The position numbers and the translations under genes are program-made. A stretch of 64,000 nt of DNA from an uncultured Acidobacteriota bacterium (GTDB taxonomy: Bacteria; Acidobacteriota; Terriglobia; Bryobacterales; Bryobacteraceae): contig CADEFM010000006.1 in NCBI GenBank assembly GCA_902826605.1, forward strand, positions 1-64,000. The letters run 5' to 3'. The notes under the pieces are model-generated. The model worked only from the letters and a program-made list of their open reading frames with translations. It was not told the DNA's origin and searched no databases. Positions 1 to 8,796 of this stretch are shown here, in pieces (the stretch's first letter is position 1; every line of letters begins with the position of its first letter).

Positions 1-187
1 GGGCTGCGGGCGACTCCAGCCGGAAATCTGACCACCATCCCGGTCTTGGTGAAATGAGCATCCTGAGAACGCGTTTCGGCTCGGTCAGCCTGATCAGCAG
101 CGGTGGAAGAGGTGACGCTATCGCCGCGATGAGGAATCTAGAACGATCAGGTACCATTTCTTCCGCAATTCCAAGTAAAATATTCAT
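1..187 (-). CDS. Partial hypothetical protein (N-terminal 62 residues)
   Basis: An open frame starts at ATG 187 and runs off the left edge without a stop. The start overlaps the stop of the upstream glycosyltransferase gene in an ATGA arrangement, the same coupling seen at two other junctions of this operon, and this is the main reason to call it. The visible residues begin MNILLGIAEE and contain a Pro/Leu-rich stretch. No family is recognised. It is probably the fifth gene of the glycan operon, but it could be a chance open frame. Confidence 0.45.
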   Translation of the reverse strand, partial: MNILLGIAEEMVPDRSRFLIAAIASPLPPLLIRLTEPKRVLRMLISPRPGWWSDFRLESPAA

Positions 188-933
188 CGTTTTACCGTGC
201 GAATGGCCTGTCCTCCGCCCGCTTCGACAGCTTTCCGTTTTTGAGCCGTTCTGCGACCGGACAACCTCCACCACGTTTTCAGCGCTTCCAGGACAATCCG
301 TGGGTTGAGGGACGAATTCGTGAACTTGTAGGAAATAGGAACTTCGCGCACGGAGCATCCCGAGCGCACGGCCACCACCATCGTTTCCAATAGAAAGTCA
401 AACGCCCGGCATTTCATCGGCGTGGTTGTCAGCACTTCCATTGCATGCCGCGAATAACGCCGGTAGCCGGACGTACAGTCCCGGATCCACGATGGTCCAT
501 CCCGGTGGGGATCGCGGAGGATGAGATTCATGAGGAGGCTTCCGGAGAAACTGAGAAATCTGCGATAGAGCGGTTTATTTTCCCCGCCGCTGCTGTCTCG
601 CGTTCCAATCACCAAGTCCGCGCGCTCGGCTTGAATGAATCGGGGCAGTTCGTCCGGGTTATGAGACAACCCGGCGTCCATTGCGACCATATAGTCGTAG
701 CCCGCTTCCAAGGCGTAACGCATGCCGTCCAGCACGGCACCCGCGATATGCGTGTTTTTGTGGTGCCGGATCACATGAATTCCTTCCAACCTGGCAAGGA
801 TCTGCGGAGTCTGGTCGGAGGAGCAGTCGTCCACGATGCACAGATCCGCGTAGGGTTGAGTGCGCCGGACGAGTTCCTCAATGGTATCGGCCTCATTGTA
901 GGCGGGAACGACGACCAGAACCCGCGGCGTCAT
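184..933 (-). CDS. Family 2 glycosyltransferase (dolichyl-phosphate mannosyltransferase-like)
   Basis: This is a 249-residue GT-A fold enzyme expected to transfer a sugar from a nucleotide donor to a lipid or glycan acceptor at the inner face of the membrane. The N-terminus has VVVPAYNEADT and the nucleotide-binding VDDCSSD near residues 34-40. The usual metal-binding DAD/DxD is MDAGLSHNP at about 85-93, so the second Asp is replaced by Gly; I believe this variant occurs in a DPM-like subgroup. No C-terminal membrane segments are obvious. Its start overlaps the stop of the nucleotidyltransferase gene (ATGA) and its stop overlaps the next start. Donor and acceptor are unknown. The family call is firm. 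Confidence 0.88.
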   Translation of the reverse strand: MTPRVLVVVPAYNEADTIEELVRRTQPYADLCIVDDCSSDQTPQILARLEGIHVIRHHKNTHIAGAVLDGMRYALEAGYDYMVAMDAGLSHNPDELPRFIQAERADLVIGTRDSSGGENKPLYRRFLSFSGSLLMNLILRDPHRDGPSWIRDCTSGYRRYSRHAMEVLTTTPMKCRAFDFLLETMVVAVRSGCSVREVPISYKFTNSSLNPRIVLEALKTWWRLSGRRTAQKRKAVEAGGGQAIRTVKR

Positions 934-1670
934 GATCGCACCGCAGCAACGTCGTAGACCCGTTCGGCGATTTCAATATCGTCCACCGTATTGATGTTCA
1001 CGTACCCTTCGCCGATGTTGTAGTACTTCACAATGTTTCCCTCGTCAATCGCGCACTGGATCAGATCGGGCAGTTCTTTTTCGCCGCGCGTGACATTGAT
1101 GGGGGTGCGGTCAATGTAGTCGAAAATGCTTGCACGCATGATGCAATTCCCCGTGCCCATGATGTCATTTACCGGAATGGAGGGCTTCTCAATCAAACGG
1201 AAGATCTGGTGAGTGGAGTGGTCGCCGAGCAGAGTGTAGGTTTTTCGAATCTGGCTCCGGTCCTGTACCCGCACGACGCCGCACGTAGCGAACAGGTCTT
1301 CCTGATAAAACTGGCGCACCATGTCGGGATGGTGGGGATGGGAAAGGACCTCATCGGCTAGAAACAGGACGAAGTCTGAATTGCCGATCGCTTTGCGCGC
1401 GCACGCGATCGCATGCACCAAACCTTTTCGATCCGTCTGAATCACGTAGCGCACCGGCACGCCGGCGAATACCGTTCCGAAGTGATTGATAATGTCCTCG
1501 GCGCGGTAACCAACAACAATGACGATTTCATCGACGCCAATCCGGACGGCGTTCTCCAGACTATACTGGACCAACGGCTTGTCCGATAGACGCAGCATGC
1601 ACTTATTGGCTTCCGCCGTCTTTTCATCCAGCCGGTTGCCTCTTCCACCCGCCAAAACCAGTGCTTTCAT
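930..1670 (-). CDS. Sugar-phosphate nucleotidyltransferase (NTP-transferase family)
   Basis: A 246-residue enzyme that should activate a sugar 1-phosphate with an NTP. The signature LVLAGGRGNRL lies at residues 4-14, followed by NKCMLRL, with the Lys that contacts the phosphates. FLADEVL in the middle corresponds to the sugar-binding and metal Asp region. I chose the ATG at 1670 because the signature must sit at the very N-terminus. The frame is open to 1742, but those extra residues would overlap the preceding epimerase gene, which ends at 1687. The gap to that gene is 16 bp. Together with the epimerase this gives a pathway for making one nucleotide sugar for the glycosyltransferases in the operon. 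The exact sugar cannot be read. Confidence 0.88.
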   Translation of the reverse strand: MKALVLAGGRGNRLDEKTAEANKCMLRLSDKPLVQYSLENAVRIGVDEIVIVVGYRAEDIINHFGTVFAGVPVRYVIQTDRKGLVHAIACARKAIGNSDFVLFLADEVLSHPHHPDMVRQFYQEDLFATCGVVRVQDRSQIRKTYTLLGDHSTHQIFRLIEKPSIPVNDIMGTGNCIMRASIFDYIDRTPINVTRGEKELPDLIQCAIDEGNIVKYYNIGEGYVNINTVDDIEIAERVYDVAAVRS

Positions 1671-1686
1671 ATTGAATTCGGGGCTC

Positions 1687-2751
1687 TTACCGCGCGGAAG
1701 AAACGGAAACAGATTCTCCGAAAAGAGACCCGTTCGCTTCAATCCACTGGATCAACTTGCCGACTCCTTCCTCGGGCTGCACCCGCGGCTGCCACCCAAA
1801 CGCAGATCGCGCCCGCTCGATGTCGCAAACAAAATAAGAAAGATCGCCGTCCCGCACCGGCCCAAACTTGACATCAGACCGCTGGTTGCGGATGCGGCCG
1901 ATCAGATCGACACATTCCACCAAGGAGATCATGTTCGGTGGCCCGCCTCCAATGTTGTAGGTTCCAGGAACGGGATTCCGTTGGTAGGCCAAAAATGCGG
2001 CGGCTGCGTCAGTTGCGTACAATATGTCGCGAAGTTGCTTTCCCGTGCCGAAAATCGTGGTTGGCCAGCCTAGAAAGTTGCGGAGAGCGAAATTGGCTAC
2101 CCAGCCGTGGTCTTCGCCACCGAACTGGCGCGGACCATAGATCCCTGTGTAGCGGAAACTGGCGGCCTTCAAGCCGAACATGTCGGCAAACGCGGTGGTG
2201 TAGAATTCCCCACTTGCCTTGGAAGCATGGAGCGGGGAGAGGCGCCCGCTGTGGCCTCCGTTCATGATCGGGTCGCTCTCGCGAATGGCCACGGGTTGCC
2301 TGACGAAACGCGTGCCAGCTTCCTCCAGGGTGTCGTTAATCCAAGGTCCATATACATGCACGGACGAGCAGGAAGCCACCGGCACGCCATGCTGGCGGGC
2401 CGAAGTCAGCACATTGAAAGTGCCCACGACGTTGGTGGTGAAATCGAGATCCGGATCCTCCCAACTAATGGTCATCGCCGGCTGGGCCGCGGTGTGGGCG
2501 ATGAAATCGCACCCTGACGCGTGGTCCAGCAGTTGTTCCCGGTTGCGAACATCCGCCACCGCCACTTGCACTCCCATGGAGCGAAGCGCATTGGCGTTGT
2601 AGTCCCGAACCGCGCTGCTTCCGAAGCCCGTGCGGAGCAACTCATGCTTCGTCATGTTGTCGTATGCGATGACTTCCCAGCCTTCCGCACGGAACAGTTC
2701 GCACACGTGCGAACCCAAAAAGCCACACCCTCCGGTGACCAATATCTTCAT
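1687..2751 (-). CDS. NAD-dependent epimerase/dehydratase (extended SDR)
   Basis: A 354-residue Rossmann-fold nucleotide-sugar epimerase or dehydratase. The NAD site GGCGFLG is at residues 7-13, AHTAAQPA is the usual strand-4 motif, and the substrate side has RYTGIYGPRQFGG. The active-site Lys is in SPLHASKASGE, but the residue four before it, normally the catalytic Tyr of YxxxK, is Leu; the codon is CTC. Either catalysis uses another residue or the enzyme is altered. It starts in an ATGA overlap with the GT-C gene stop and is followed by the nucleotidyltransferase. The family is certain, the reaction is not. Confidence 0.87.
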   Translation of the reverse strand: MKILVTGGCGFLGSHVCELFRAEGWEVIAYDNMTKHELLRTGFGSSAVRDYNANALRSMGVQVAVADVRNREQLLDHASGCDFIAHTAAQPAMTISWEDPDLDFTTNVVGTFNVLTSARQHGVPVASCSSVHVYGPWINDTLEEAGTRFVRQPVAIRESDPIMNGGHSGRLSPLHASKASGEFYTTAFADMFGLKAASFRYTGIYGPRQFGGEDHGWVANFALRNFLGWPTTIFGTGKQLRDILYATDAAAAFLAYQRNPVPGTYNIGGGPPNMISLVECVDLIGRIRNQRSDVKFGPVRDGDLSYFVCDIERARSAFGWQPRVQPEEGVGKLIQWIEANGSLFGESVSVSSAR

Positions 2752-4523
2752 TCTGTGACCTGCCTTGGTATCGGATTCACAAGCTTTGCGCCCGTCTCGG
2801 GAACGCCAGTCTGGGCGAGGGCCTCGCTGGACACCACGAATCCCCGCGTGTTTTTCAAAGCGACGCTCTTTTTCTTGTAAAAGGTGAAGTAACGGAAGAT
2901 GTCGGGCCCTCCGAGATCCACCGACACTCGTTCATACTGCCGGTGAAAATCGGGATCGGCCCAAATCTCGTATTCGGAAGTATGAATCAATTTACCCGGC
3001 ATCTCATCTTCGTCTAATGGACGGGGAAGCACAGCAACGTTTCCCAGAAGGACAAAATCGGGAGATCGCGAAAGCACATACCTGCCATCCCCTTTTTCGT
3101 GACCCGCGCGTTTCCATCCCCGTCCGGCGTGGCCATAGTGCGCGATGTGCACGTCGTTCAGTCCAAGCATGTCGATGATTCGCAGGTGGCTGTAGTAGGC
3201 GATCGCTCCGGCCGGCGTCGACGCGGCCACGGACTGTGGTTCGGCGTTCGCATCGAGCCAGCGGGCAGCGATCCGCTGCCGTTCTATGAAATAGTTGTCG
3301 AAACTGAGGTACGGATGGTCGCTTCCGCGACCCGGAAAAGTCAGCCCGGATTGAGTATCCTGCCAGCGGTGTGAGTCCGGGAAAAGAACCGGGCCCATGG
3401 ACCGCTTCGCGCTCAAAAGAGCTCCGTTGCACGCGAGCAGAACAATGCCCGCCGCCGCACAGTTGGCGGCCAAGGGTACTCTTAACAGCGCGGCCCGCCT
3501 CCACGCTTCTCGAATCGCCTCTTGCGTTAGTAAGCACGCAAAAGGCAGGATGGGTACCCAGAATCGCTGAAACGCCAGCCCGTCTCCGCCAACGTAAACC
3601 ACGTAGAACCCATAAAGCAGCACCTGCGGCAAGAGAACTTGCAGCCACTGGTCTCTTTTCAGTCTGTCGACTAGAAAAGGCAGCGGTAAAGCCAAGAGAA
3701 TACCGCCGTAAGAGAACAAGTACTCACGCAGATAGCGCAGTCCCCTTAAGTATTGATCGAGTCCTGAACCCACTTTGGCGTAAAATACGTTCGGCAGCGG
3801 ATAGCCGTAATAGTTGAAGCGCCACACATAGAACGGTACGTACAACACGGCGAAGGTGAGCATCCACAACAGCACCCTCCGGCTCATCGGGCTTTCCCCG
3901 CGACGGAACTCGGCAATGGCCAGGTGACAGGAGACAATGCCGAAAAACAGGAGGCCCTCGGCGCGAGTCATGGCGGCCAGCGCGAACAAGAGTGGGGTCA
4001 GCCTGGAACTTTCCGGCGAAGCCAAGTAACAAAAGGAGGCACTAGCAATGAGCAGCGCAAATAGCGTTGTTTCCAATCCAGCCGTTGACCAAGCGATGAA
4101 GGGCGCACTCACGGCCAGCAGGCCGGCTGCGATGGCCGAAGCCGTACCCGTCTTAGGGTTCACCAAGAGGCTGAAGCGCAAAGTCACCAGGATGGTTGCG
4201 GCGCCGAACGTAACCCCAAGGGTTTGGGCGATGGGAAGGAAGTCCGTCCCCGCTGGCGCAAGCCAGACGCCCAGCCTCAACAGCATGGCCCAAAGGAAGT
4301 TCGTGTAGCCCTCTACGCGTTCCCCGCTGGTATAGACAAGTCCTTCGCCGTGGATGAAGTTCTTGACGTATTGAAAAGTAATGTAAGCGTCGTCCACTAC
4401 GAAGTTCAGCGCAAGGCAGTGCAGCAGATACACCATAACCAAAGCCATGCCTAGGATAAGCTGAGACTTCCGGTTCAGGACTCCGTAACTCCGTTCACTT
4501 GCCTGCATAGCGAGGGTACTCAT
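2748..4523 (-). CDS. GT-C type membrane glycosyltransferase
   Basis: A 591-residue polytopic inner-membrane protein. After a first membrane segment (about residues 21-42) comes VVDDAYITFQYVKN, with the paired Asp of GT-C enzymes that use polyprenyl-phosphate sugars, then RVEGYTNFLWAMLL. These two motifs are typical of a bacterial family related to PMT/arabinofuranosyl transferases. About ten hydrophobic segments follow, then a soluble C-terminal domain. I chose the ATG at 4523 (MSTLAMQ); the frame extends to 4616, but that part looks non-coding. It is the first gene of the operon and its stop overlaps the epimerase start. It probably adds a sugar from a lipid carrier on the periplasmic side, working with the downstream GT2. 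Confidence 0.8.
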   Translation of the reverse strand: MSTLAMQASERSYGVLNRKSQLILGMALVMVYLLHCLALNFVVDDAYITFQYVKNFIHGEGLVYTSGERVEGYTNFLWAMLLRLGVWLAPAGTDFLPIAQTLGVTFGAATILVTLRFSLLVNPKTGTASAIAAGLLAVSAPFIAWSTAGLETTLFALLIASASFCYLASPESSRLTPLLFALAAMTRAEGLLFFGIVSCHLAIAEFRRGESPMSRRVLLWMLTFAVLYVPFYVWRFNYYGYPLPNVFYAKVGSGLDQYLRGLRYLREYLFSYGGILLALPLPFLVDRLKRDQWLQVLLPQVLLYGFYVVYVGGDGLAFQRFWVPILPFACLLTQEAIREAWRRAALLRVPLAANCAAAGIVLLACNGALLSAKRSMGPVLFPDSHRWQDTQSGLTFPGRGSDHPYLSFDNYFIERQRIAARWLDANAEPQSVAASTPAGAIAYYSHLRIIDMLGLNDVHIAHYGHAGRGWKRAGHEKGDGRYVLSRSPDFVLLGNVAVLPRPLDEDEMPGKLIHTSEYEIWADPDFHRQYERVSVDLGGPDIFRYFTFYKKKSVALKNTRGFVVSSEALAQTGVPETGAKLVNPIPRQVTE

Positions 4524-5464
4524 TGAAGTTTGGTCAATATTGTAGTGCGATTTCGGTCCCATTGACCCCAAGCGGGATCCATGGGACCTGTTCGGTCTTG
4601 AGCGGAGGCTTCCCACAAACTGGCGTCTTCCGAATCTTTGGCGATAATTCCCATTATTCTCAGCTAAAAATCATCTTGCGTCCAGCCAACCCCGACGGTG
4701 TTCCGTGGGACGAACAACGTTATCCAGTGTAGCGACGGCCCAAAACCCTCCACCGCGAATCTTGAAGTAACGCTCAACGTCTGCCTATTCCTTCGGGTCG
4801 CTCGCCTAGTGGCAAGCCGGATGCCAATCGAGGTTATCAGCTTATCAGGTTGTCAGCAATTCAGAACGAGATTCAATACGTGGCGAGTTCTAGTAATACT
4901 ATCAACAAAAAGTTGAAAACAGTGCCGTTCGCTCAGCAGTCAAGCCGATTTCGCTAAGTCGCAGGAGGTCATACGCTACCCTTAAAAATGACAGCTTACG
5001 ATGGTGAGTTCCTTCTCATCTTCCAGAGGTTTCTTCCGCCCAATGAGCTACTGCTCACGGGGATCGATGGACGGACGTTCGATTGTGCTTGGTGTCACGT
5101 GTGGCCATGGTAACAAATTGGTCTGGCGTCAATAATCTCCTCGCAACAGACCGGATACATCAATGCAGGCCCTGCTCATCGAAGGTTCTGCCTGCAATCG
5201 GGCGGCGGACCATGCATCTATTCGGATCACCGTCTGGAGCGCTTTCTGGTCCAGGCTCAGGTCGGCCACCAGCTTCTTCAGTTCGCCGGTTTCCCATCCA
5301 ACTCGCGCAGCTTCCTTGGTGACGCTGCCTTATTGAAACAAAACACCGTCTGTTCGTATCAAACAATTAAAGCTTTACTTGATTTAATTACGGGGCAAGG
5401 AGTAACATCGAAAAACCGGCTCCTTGTTGAGCATCGGGATTGCGCGAGGGCGAAAGGTTACGCC
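4524..5464. other. Gene-poor stretch of about 0.9 kb
   Basis: No frame in this interval has convincing coding character. It holds the promoter region for the glycan operon at its left end, a relic of an IS3-family orfA (described separately), and AT-rich sequence near 5340-5400 that could contain a promoter for the small gene that follows. Short open frames here have no recognisable motifs or ribosome sites. Confidence 0.5.
5205..5330 (-). pseudogene. Relic of an IS3-family transposase orfA (C-terminal end)
   Basis: Read on the minus strand, 5223-5287 encodes ELKKLVADLSLDQKALQTVI, which closely matches the leucine-zipper C-terminus of OrfA in the IS407 branch of IS3 (typically RLKKLVADLSLDKxxLQ). 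Just upstream, in another frame, the sequence KLRELDGK matches the preceding part of that zipper, so a frameshift lies between. No OrfB, terminal inverted repeats or start were found. It is a short, decayed fragment. Confidence 0.5.
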
Positions 5465-5713
5465 ATGACTCATTTTGGTTGTCTTGAATGCGTTCGTCTA
5501 TTGGAGGAATCTCAATTGGCTCTCAATAGGTTGACAGCGCTCTCATGTGCTCTCGCGGGCTACGCAAACGGAGGGAGACATCATGAGTCGCATGATCTCC
5601 TCGAGCAATTTAAGCTGGCTCAGAACGAGTGCATGCGGCTCAGGCAAGAGAAAGAGCAGCACGCAGCACGTCACTTGCACGAACTGCCATTAGAGGAAGG
5701 CGTTCGCTTTTGA
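5465..5713 (+). CDS. Small helical hypothetical protein with paired cysteines
   Basis: An 82-residue protein beginning MTHFGCLECVRLLEESQLAL, with a CxxC near the N-terminus and then two predicted amphipathic helices rich in Leu, Glu, Gln and Arg. It resembles a type of short HFGCxxCxRLW-type protein that I associate with Acidobacteria, function unknown. I chose ATG 5465 because this motif is usually N-terminal. The frame continues upstream to a TTG at 5333, but that part is less typical. A weak purine stretch precedes the ATG. It stands alone between the IS relic and the ankyrin gene. Confidence 0.5.
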   Translation: MTHFGCLECVRLLEESQLALNRLTALSCALAGYANGGRHHESHDLLEQFKLAQNECMRLRQEKEQHAARHLHELPLEEGVRF

Positions 5714-5735
5714 TCCCAGCCCGCATATCAAAACC

Positions 5736-5750
5736 GGAACGGGCCGTTCC
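5736..5750. repeat. Perfect 7-1-7 inverted repeat downstream of the small gene
   Basis: GGAACGG and CCGTTCC are separated by a single G, making a near-continuous palindrome 22 bp after the small gene's stop. There is no T-run, so a factor-independent terminator is not supported. It could be a protein-binding site or chance. Confidence 0.3.
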
Positions 5751-5913
5751 TGGGTATAAGAGGGGCCCTGCGGGTGGCTCCGCTAAATTTGGGCGATCGA
5801 GATTCGCGGAAGCCGCGCTTATGCCAAGGCGAAAGACACGCTCCTGGCCGTGTGCTTATTGACCCACCCTGCCCACGCCAGCTGAAAATCTTGGTTCTGC
5901 CGGACTCGCCGTC

Positions 5914-7416
5914 TCACTTCGTGGAAGGCTTAGCTGGCTCCGGGACCTTCTGGTACATATCCACCACCTTCGGCCGTTCGCCTTCTGTCGAAAGGCCCGC
6001 TGCGAGCATTAGCTTGGTGATAGCTTCGATCGTGGGCAGATCGGGACGGGGGAGACGGCTACCGTAACCCTCGGCTATGAATAGTGGCGTCCCGCCGGCT
6101 TTGTTTGGTTTGTTCCAGACTTGCGGATCGGCTCGACGCTCTGCCAGGAGTTTCACCATAAGCGGGGAAATGCTATAGGCGGCTCCGTGCATAGCTGTGT
6201 CCCCATTGTTGTCCACGGTATTGACGTCGGCCCCGAGGTCGAGCAACACTTTCACAGCCTCCAGCGCTTCGCTTTCCTCGCCGGCCTCTTCCAGCGGCTC
6301 GTTCGTGCCGACACCGGCTGCAGCCATTAGCGGCGTGGTGTTGTTGGCGTTCGGTAAAAGGGGATCAGCACCCAGTTCCAGGAGCAGGCGCATCAGAGGA
6401 ACGTCGGAGCGATCGGCGGCAAAGAGAAGGGGTGTCGCCCCCTCAGACCCGATGGACGAGGATGTAGCGGGCTGCTTCCGCGTGCCTTTGGGAAGGCGAA
6501 AATTGACGTTCGAGCCTCGCTTCACGATCTCGCGCACGAACTCAAGGCTTGAGAGGCGGCCCGACCCGGCCGGCGCCGCGCCATCGCTGCCGTCGCTTGA
6601 ATCCGGCTTTCGCACTCCGGCAATCGCGTGGAGTGGAGTGAATCCTGTTCGCACGTCGTTCGGATCGGCGCCCGCCTCGACCAGCGCAATCGCAAGCTCG
6701 AAATGGCCGTTTTGCACGGCAAGCAGCAAAGGACTCATGACGGGGGTCCCCGACCGCTGCATCATCGAATTCACATCGACCCCGGCTTTGAGAAACGCGC
6801 GCGCCGCGTCCAGGTGGCCCTCACGCACTGCAAAGAAGAACGGCGTAAACCCGGAATCGACGGTCGCATTCATGTCGGCTCCCGCCTCAAGGAGCGCTCG
6901 AATGACGGCGGTGTGCCCTTCGGCCGCAGCCCACATCAAAGCAGTCTGGCCCAGCCGCTCGCGTGCTTTGGTACTTGCGTCACGGGCGAGCAGCGCCTTC
7001 ACCGCGTCGGCGTTCCCGGAGCGCGCAGCGAGCATGAGCGCCGTTTCCCCGCCTTTCATTGTGGCGTTGGCGTCGGCTCCAGCATCCAGTAACAGCTTTA
7101 CGATTGCTGCGTTGCCGTTCGTGCATGCCTGCGCCAGCGGCGGCACGCCATAGCGGTTCACGGCGTTCACATTCGCGCCACCTCGCACCAGCAAGGCAAC
7201 GGTGTCCGCATCGTCGTGATACGCGGCCCAGTGCAACGCGGTGGTGCCATCGGCCTGGGCTGCGTTCACGTCGGCGCCGGTCCGGAGGAGCGTGCCGACG
7301 CTAGCCCTATCGCGTTGTTCTGCGGCGTCGGCGATTGTCGCGCGTGCCGCTGCCGCGGCTGGGACGGCGAGGCCACCCCCCAGGAGTACGAGTACGCTAA
7401 TTGTTCGCAAGTGCAT
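5914..7416 (-). CDS. Exported ankyrin-repeat protein
   Basis: A 500-residue protein with a Sec signal peptide (MHLRTISVLVLLGGGLAVPA, cleavage probably after an Ala-rich stretch near residue 25). About ten ankyrin repeats follow, with recognisable units such as TTALHWAAYHDDADTVALL and GADVNAV. The repeats are interrupted by a Ser/Gly-rich insertion (about residues 265-325). Ankyrin repeats bind proteins, so it probably acts as a periplasmic scaffold or binding partner. A good ribosome site (AAGGAG) precedes ATG 7416. It is the last gene of a same-strand trio after the DUF1592 and DUF1552 genes (gap to the latter 20 bp). The partner is unknown. Confidence 0.9.
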   Translation of the reverse strand: MHLRTISVLVLLGGGLAVPAAAAARATIADAAEQRDRASVGTLLRTGADVNAAQADGTTALHWAAYHDDADTVALLVRGGANVNAVNRYGVPPLAQACTNGNAAIVKLLLDAGADANATMKGGETALMLAARSGNADAVKALLARDASTKARERLGQTALMWAAAEGHTAVIRALLEAGADMNATVDSGFTPFFFAVREGHLDAARAFLKAGVDVNSMMQRSGTPVMSPLLLAVQNGHFELAIALVEAGADPNDVRTGFTPLHAIAGVRKPDSSDGSDGAAPAGSGRLSSLEFVREIVKRGSNVNFRLPKGTRKQPATSSSIGSEGATPLLFAADRSDVPLMRLLLELGADPLLPNANNTTPLMAAAGVGTNEPLEEAGEESEALEAVKVLLDLGADVNTVDNNGDTAMHGAAYSISPLMVKLLAERRADPQVWNKPNKAGGTPLFIAEGYGSRLPRPDLPTIEAITKLMLAAGLSTEGERPKVVDMYQKVPEPAKPSTK

Positions 7417-7436
7417 GTGCGTCTCCTTTGCCTCTC

Positions 7437-8774
7437 TTAAATCACGCGGTCAAAGAGGCCTTCAATTTTTCCTGAGCTGTCCATGAACGAATCCAGACGA
7501 ATGCCAACGCGATCCAGCAGCGTGAGGTGCAGGTTGGCCAGATTCGTTCCCTTCTCATACCGAAGGTGCCGGCCGCCTTTTAGGCCGGTTCCAGCGCCGC
7601 CTGCCACCAGGATCGGAAGGTTTTCGTGATCGTGAAGGCTGGAATTACCCATGCCGCTGCCGTACATATAGACCGAGTGATCGAGGAGCGAGCCGTCGCC
7701 ATCCGGAGTGGCCTTCATTCTCTGCAGGAAGTCTGAAAACAGCGAAACATGAAACGTATTGATCTTCGCTATCTTCGCTAACTTTTCGGGATCGTTTCCG
7801 TGATGACTGGTTGGATGGTGCGGATCGGCGACGCCGATCTCCGGATAGGTGCGATTGCTCTGCTCGCGCGTGAGCTGGAACGTGACGACGCGTGTGATAT
7901 CTCCCTGAAAGGCCAGAATCTGCAGGTCGAACATCAGCTTCGCGTGGTCGGCGAACGCCGCAGGGACCCCTGCCGGCCGATCGAGGTCGGACGTCTTGTC
8001 CGTTACCGCTTTCTCGGCAAGCTCGATCTCACGCTCCACTTGGCGAACACTGTCGAGATACTGATCCAGGCGCACGCGATCGGGGATGCCCACGCGCTGC
8101 TTGAGCCTCGCGATGTCCTCGGTGAACGTGTCCAGCAGGCTTGCCCGGTTGCGCAGGGCGGAGCGGCGCGCTGCCGCGCTGCCGCCCTCGCCGAACAGGC
8201 GTTCGAAGACCACGCGCGGATGCGCCTCGGCCGGAAGCGGGGTCGTCGGCGACGACCAGGAGAGGCAATTCTGATAGACGCATGCGTAGCCGTTGTTGCA
8301 CACACCGGCGAGCGGGTTCAGATCCATGGCGAGTTGGAGCGAGGCCAACTGCGTTTTTTGGCCCATCTCCTTTGCCGCGATCTGGTCGACCGTCGTGCCC
8401 AAGAAATAATCCGAGCTCTCGGTGTGCTTGGCGGGCGCCGCGCTCAGAAACGCCGCGTTCGACGTGTCATGAGTGCCCGGGTAGGCATTTTGCAAGCGCA
8501 TGTTGGTGAGGACGGTCACATGATCTATGACCGGCTTCAGCGGGGAGAGGATGGGTGAAAGCTCGTCGAGCTTTCCCTGGCCGGGCGGGGTCCAGCGCGC
8601 ATGATCGCACCCCATCGGGACAAATACGAAGCCGAGTCTCGGCACCGGTTTCGCGGCCGTCTGGGCCCACGCCGTGGACGCGGGGATCATGGCGTCGAGC
8701 AGAGGCAGGGCCACAGCAGCCTGTGCGCTCTTTAGGAACGTGCGCCTGGGAAGTGCCTTCTTCGTGAGAAACAT
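7437..8774 (-). CDS. DUF1552 secreted protein
   Basis: A 445-residue protein of the DUF1552 family. It carries a twin-arginine type leader (LPRRTFLKSAQAAVALPLLD) ending near residue 38 at AWAQ. The mature part has PRLGFVFVPMGCDHARWTPP, MRLQNAYPGTHDTSNAAFL and, near the C-terminus, HDHENLPILVAGGAG, which are characteristic of the family and of its DUF1501 relatives in the alkaline-phosphatase-like clan. The enzymatic role is not established. I chose ATG 8774 because AAGGAG sits six bases upstream; a GTG lies one codon earlier. DUF1552 genes are typically next to DUF1592 genes, as here (22 bp gap), suggesting one exported complex. Confidence 0.9.
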   Translation of the reverse strand: MFLTKKALPRRTFLKSAQAAVALPLLDAMIPASTAWAQTAAKPVPRLGFVFVPMGCDHARWTPPGQGKLDELSPILSPLKPVIDHVTVLTNMRLQNAYPGTHDTSNAAFLSAAPAKHTESSDYFLGTTVDQIAAKEMGQKTQLASLQLAMDLNPLAGVCNNGYACVYQNCLSWSSPTTPLPAEAHPRVVFERLFGEGGSAAARRSALRNRASLLDTFTEDIARLKQRVGIPDRVRLDQYLDSVRQVEREIELAEKAVTDKTSDLDRPAGVPAAFADHAKLMFDLQILAFQGDITRVVTFQLTREQSNRTYPEIGVADPHHPTSHHGNDPEKLAKIAKINTFHVSLFSDFLQRMKATPDGDGSLLDHSVYMYGSGMGNSSLHDHENLPILVAGGAGTGLKGGRHLRYEKGTNLANLHLTLLDRVGIRLDSFMDSSGKIEGLFDRVI

Positions 8775-8796
8775 CACACTCTCCTTTTCTAAAAGC

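Noticed and set aside
4983..5108. 41-codon plus-strand ORF (starts MTAYDGEFLL) in the gene-poor stretch
   Set aside because: No ribosome site, no homologous motif, and it lies in a region with transposon debris.
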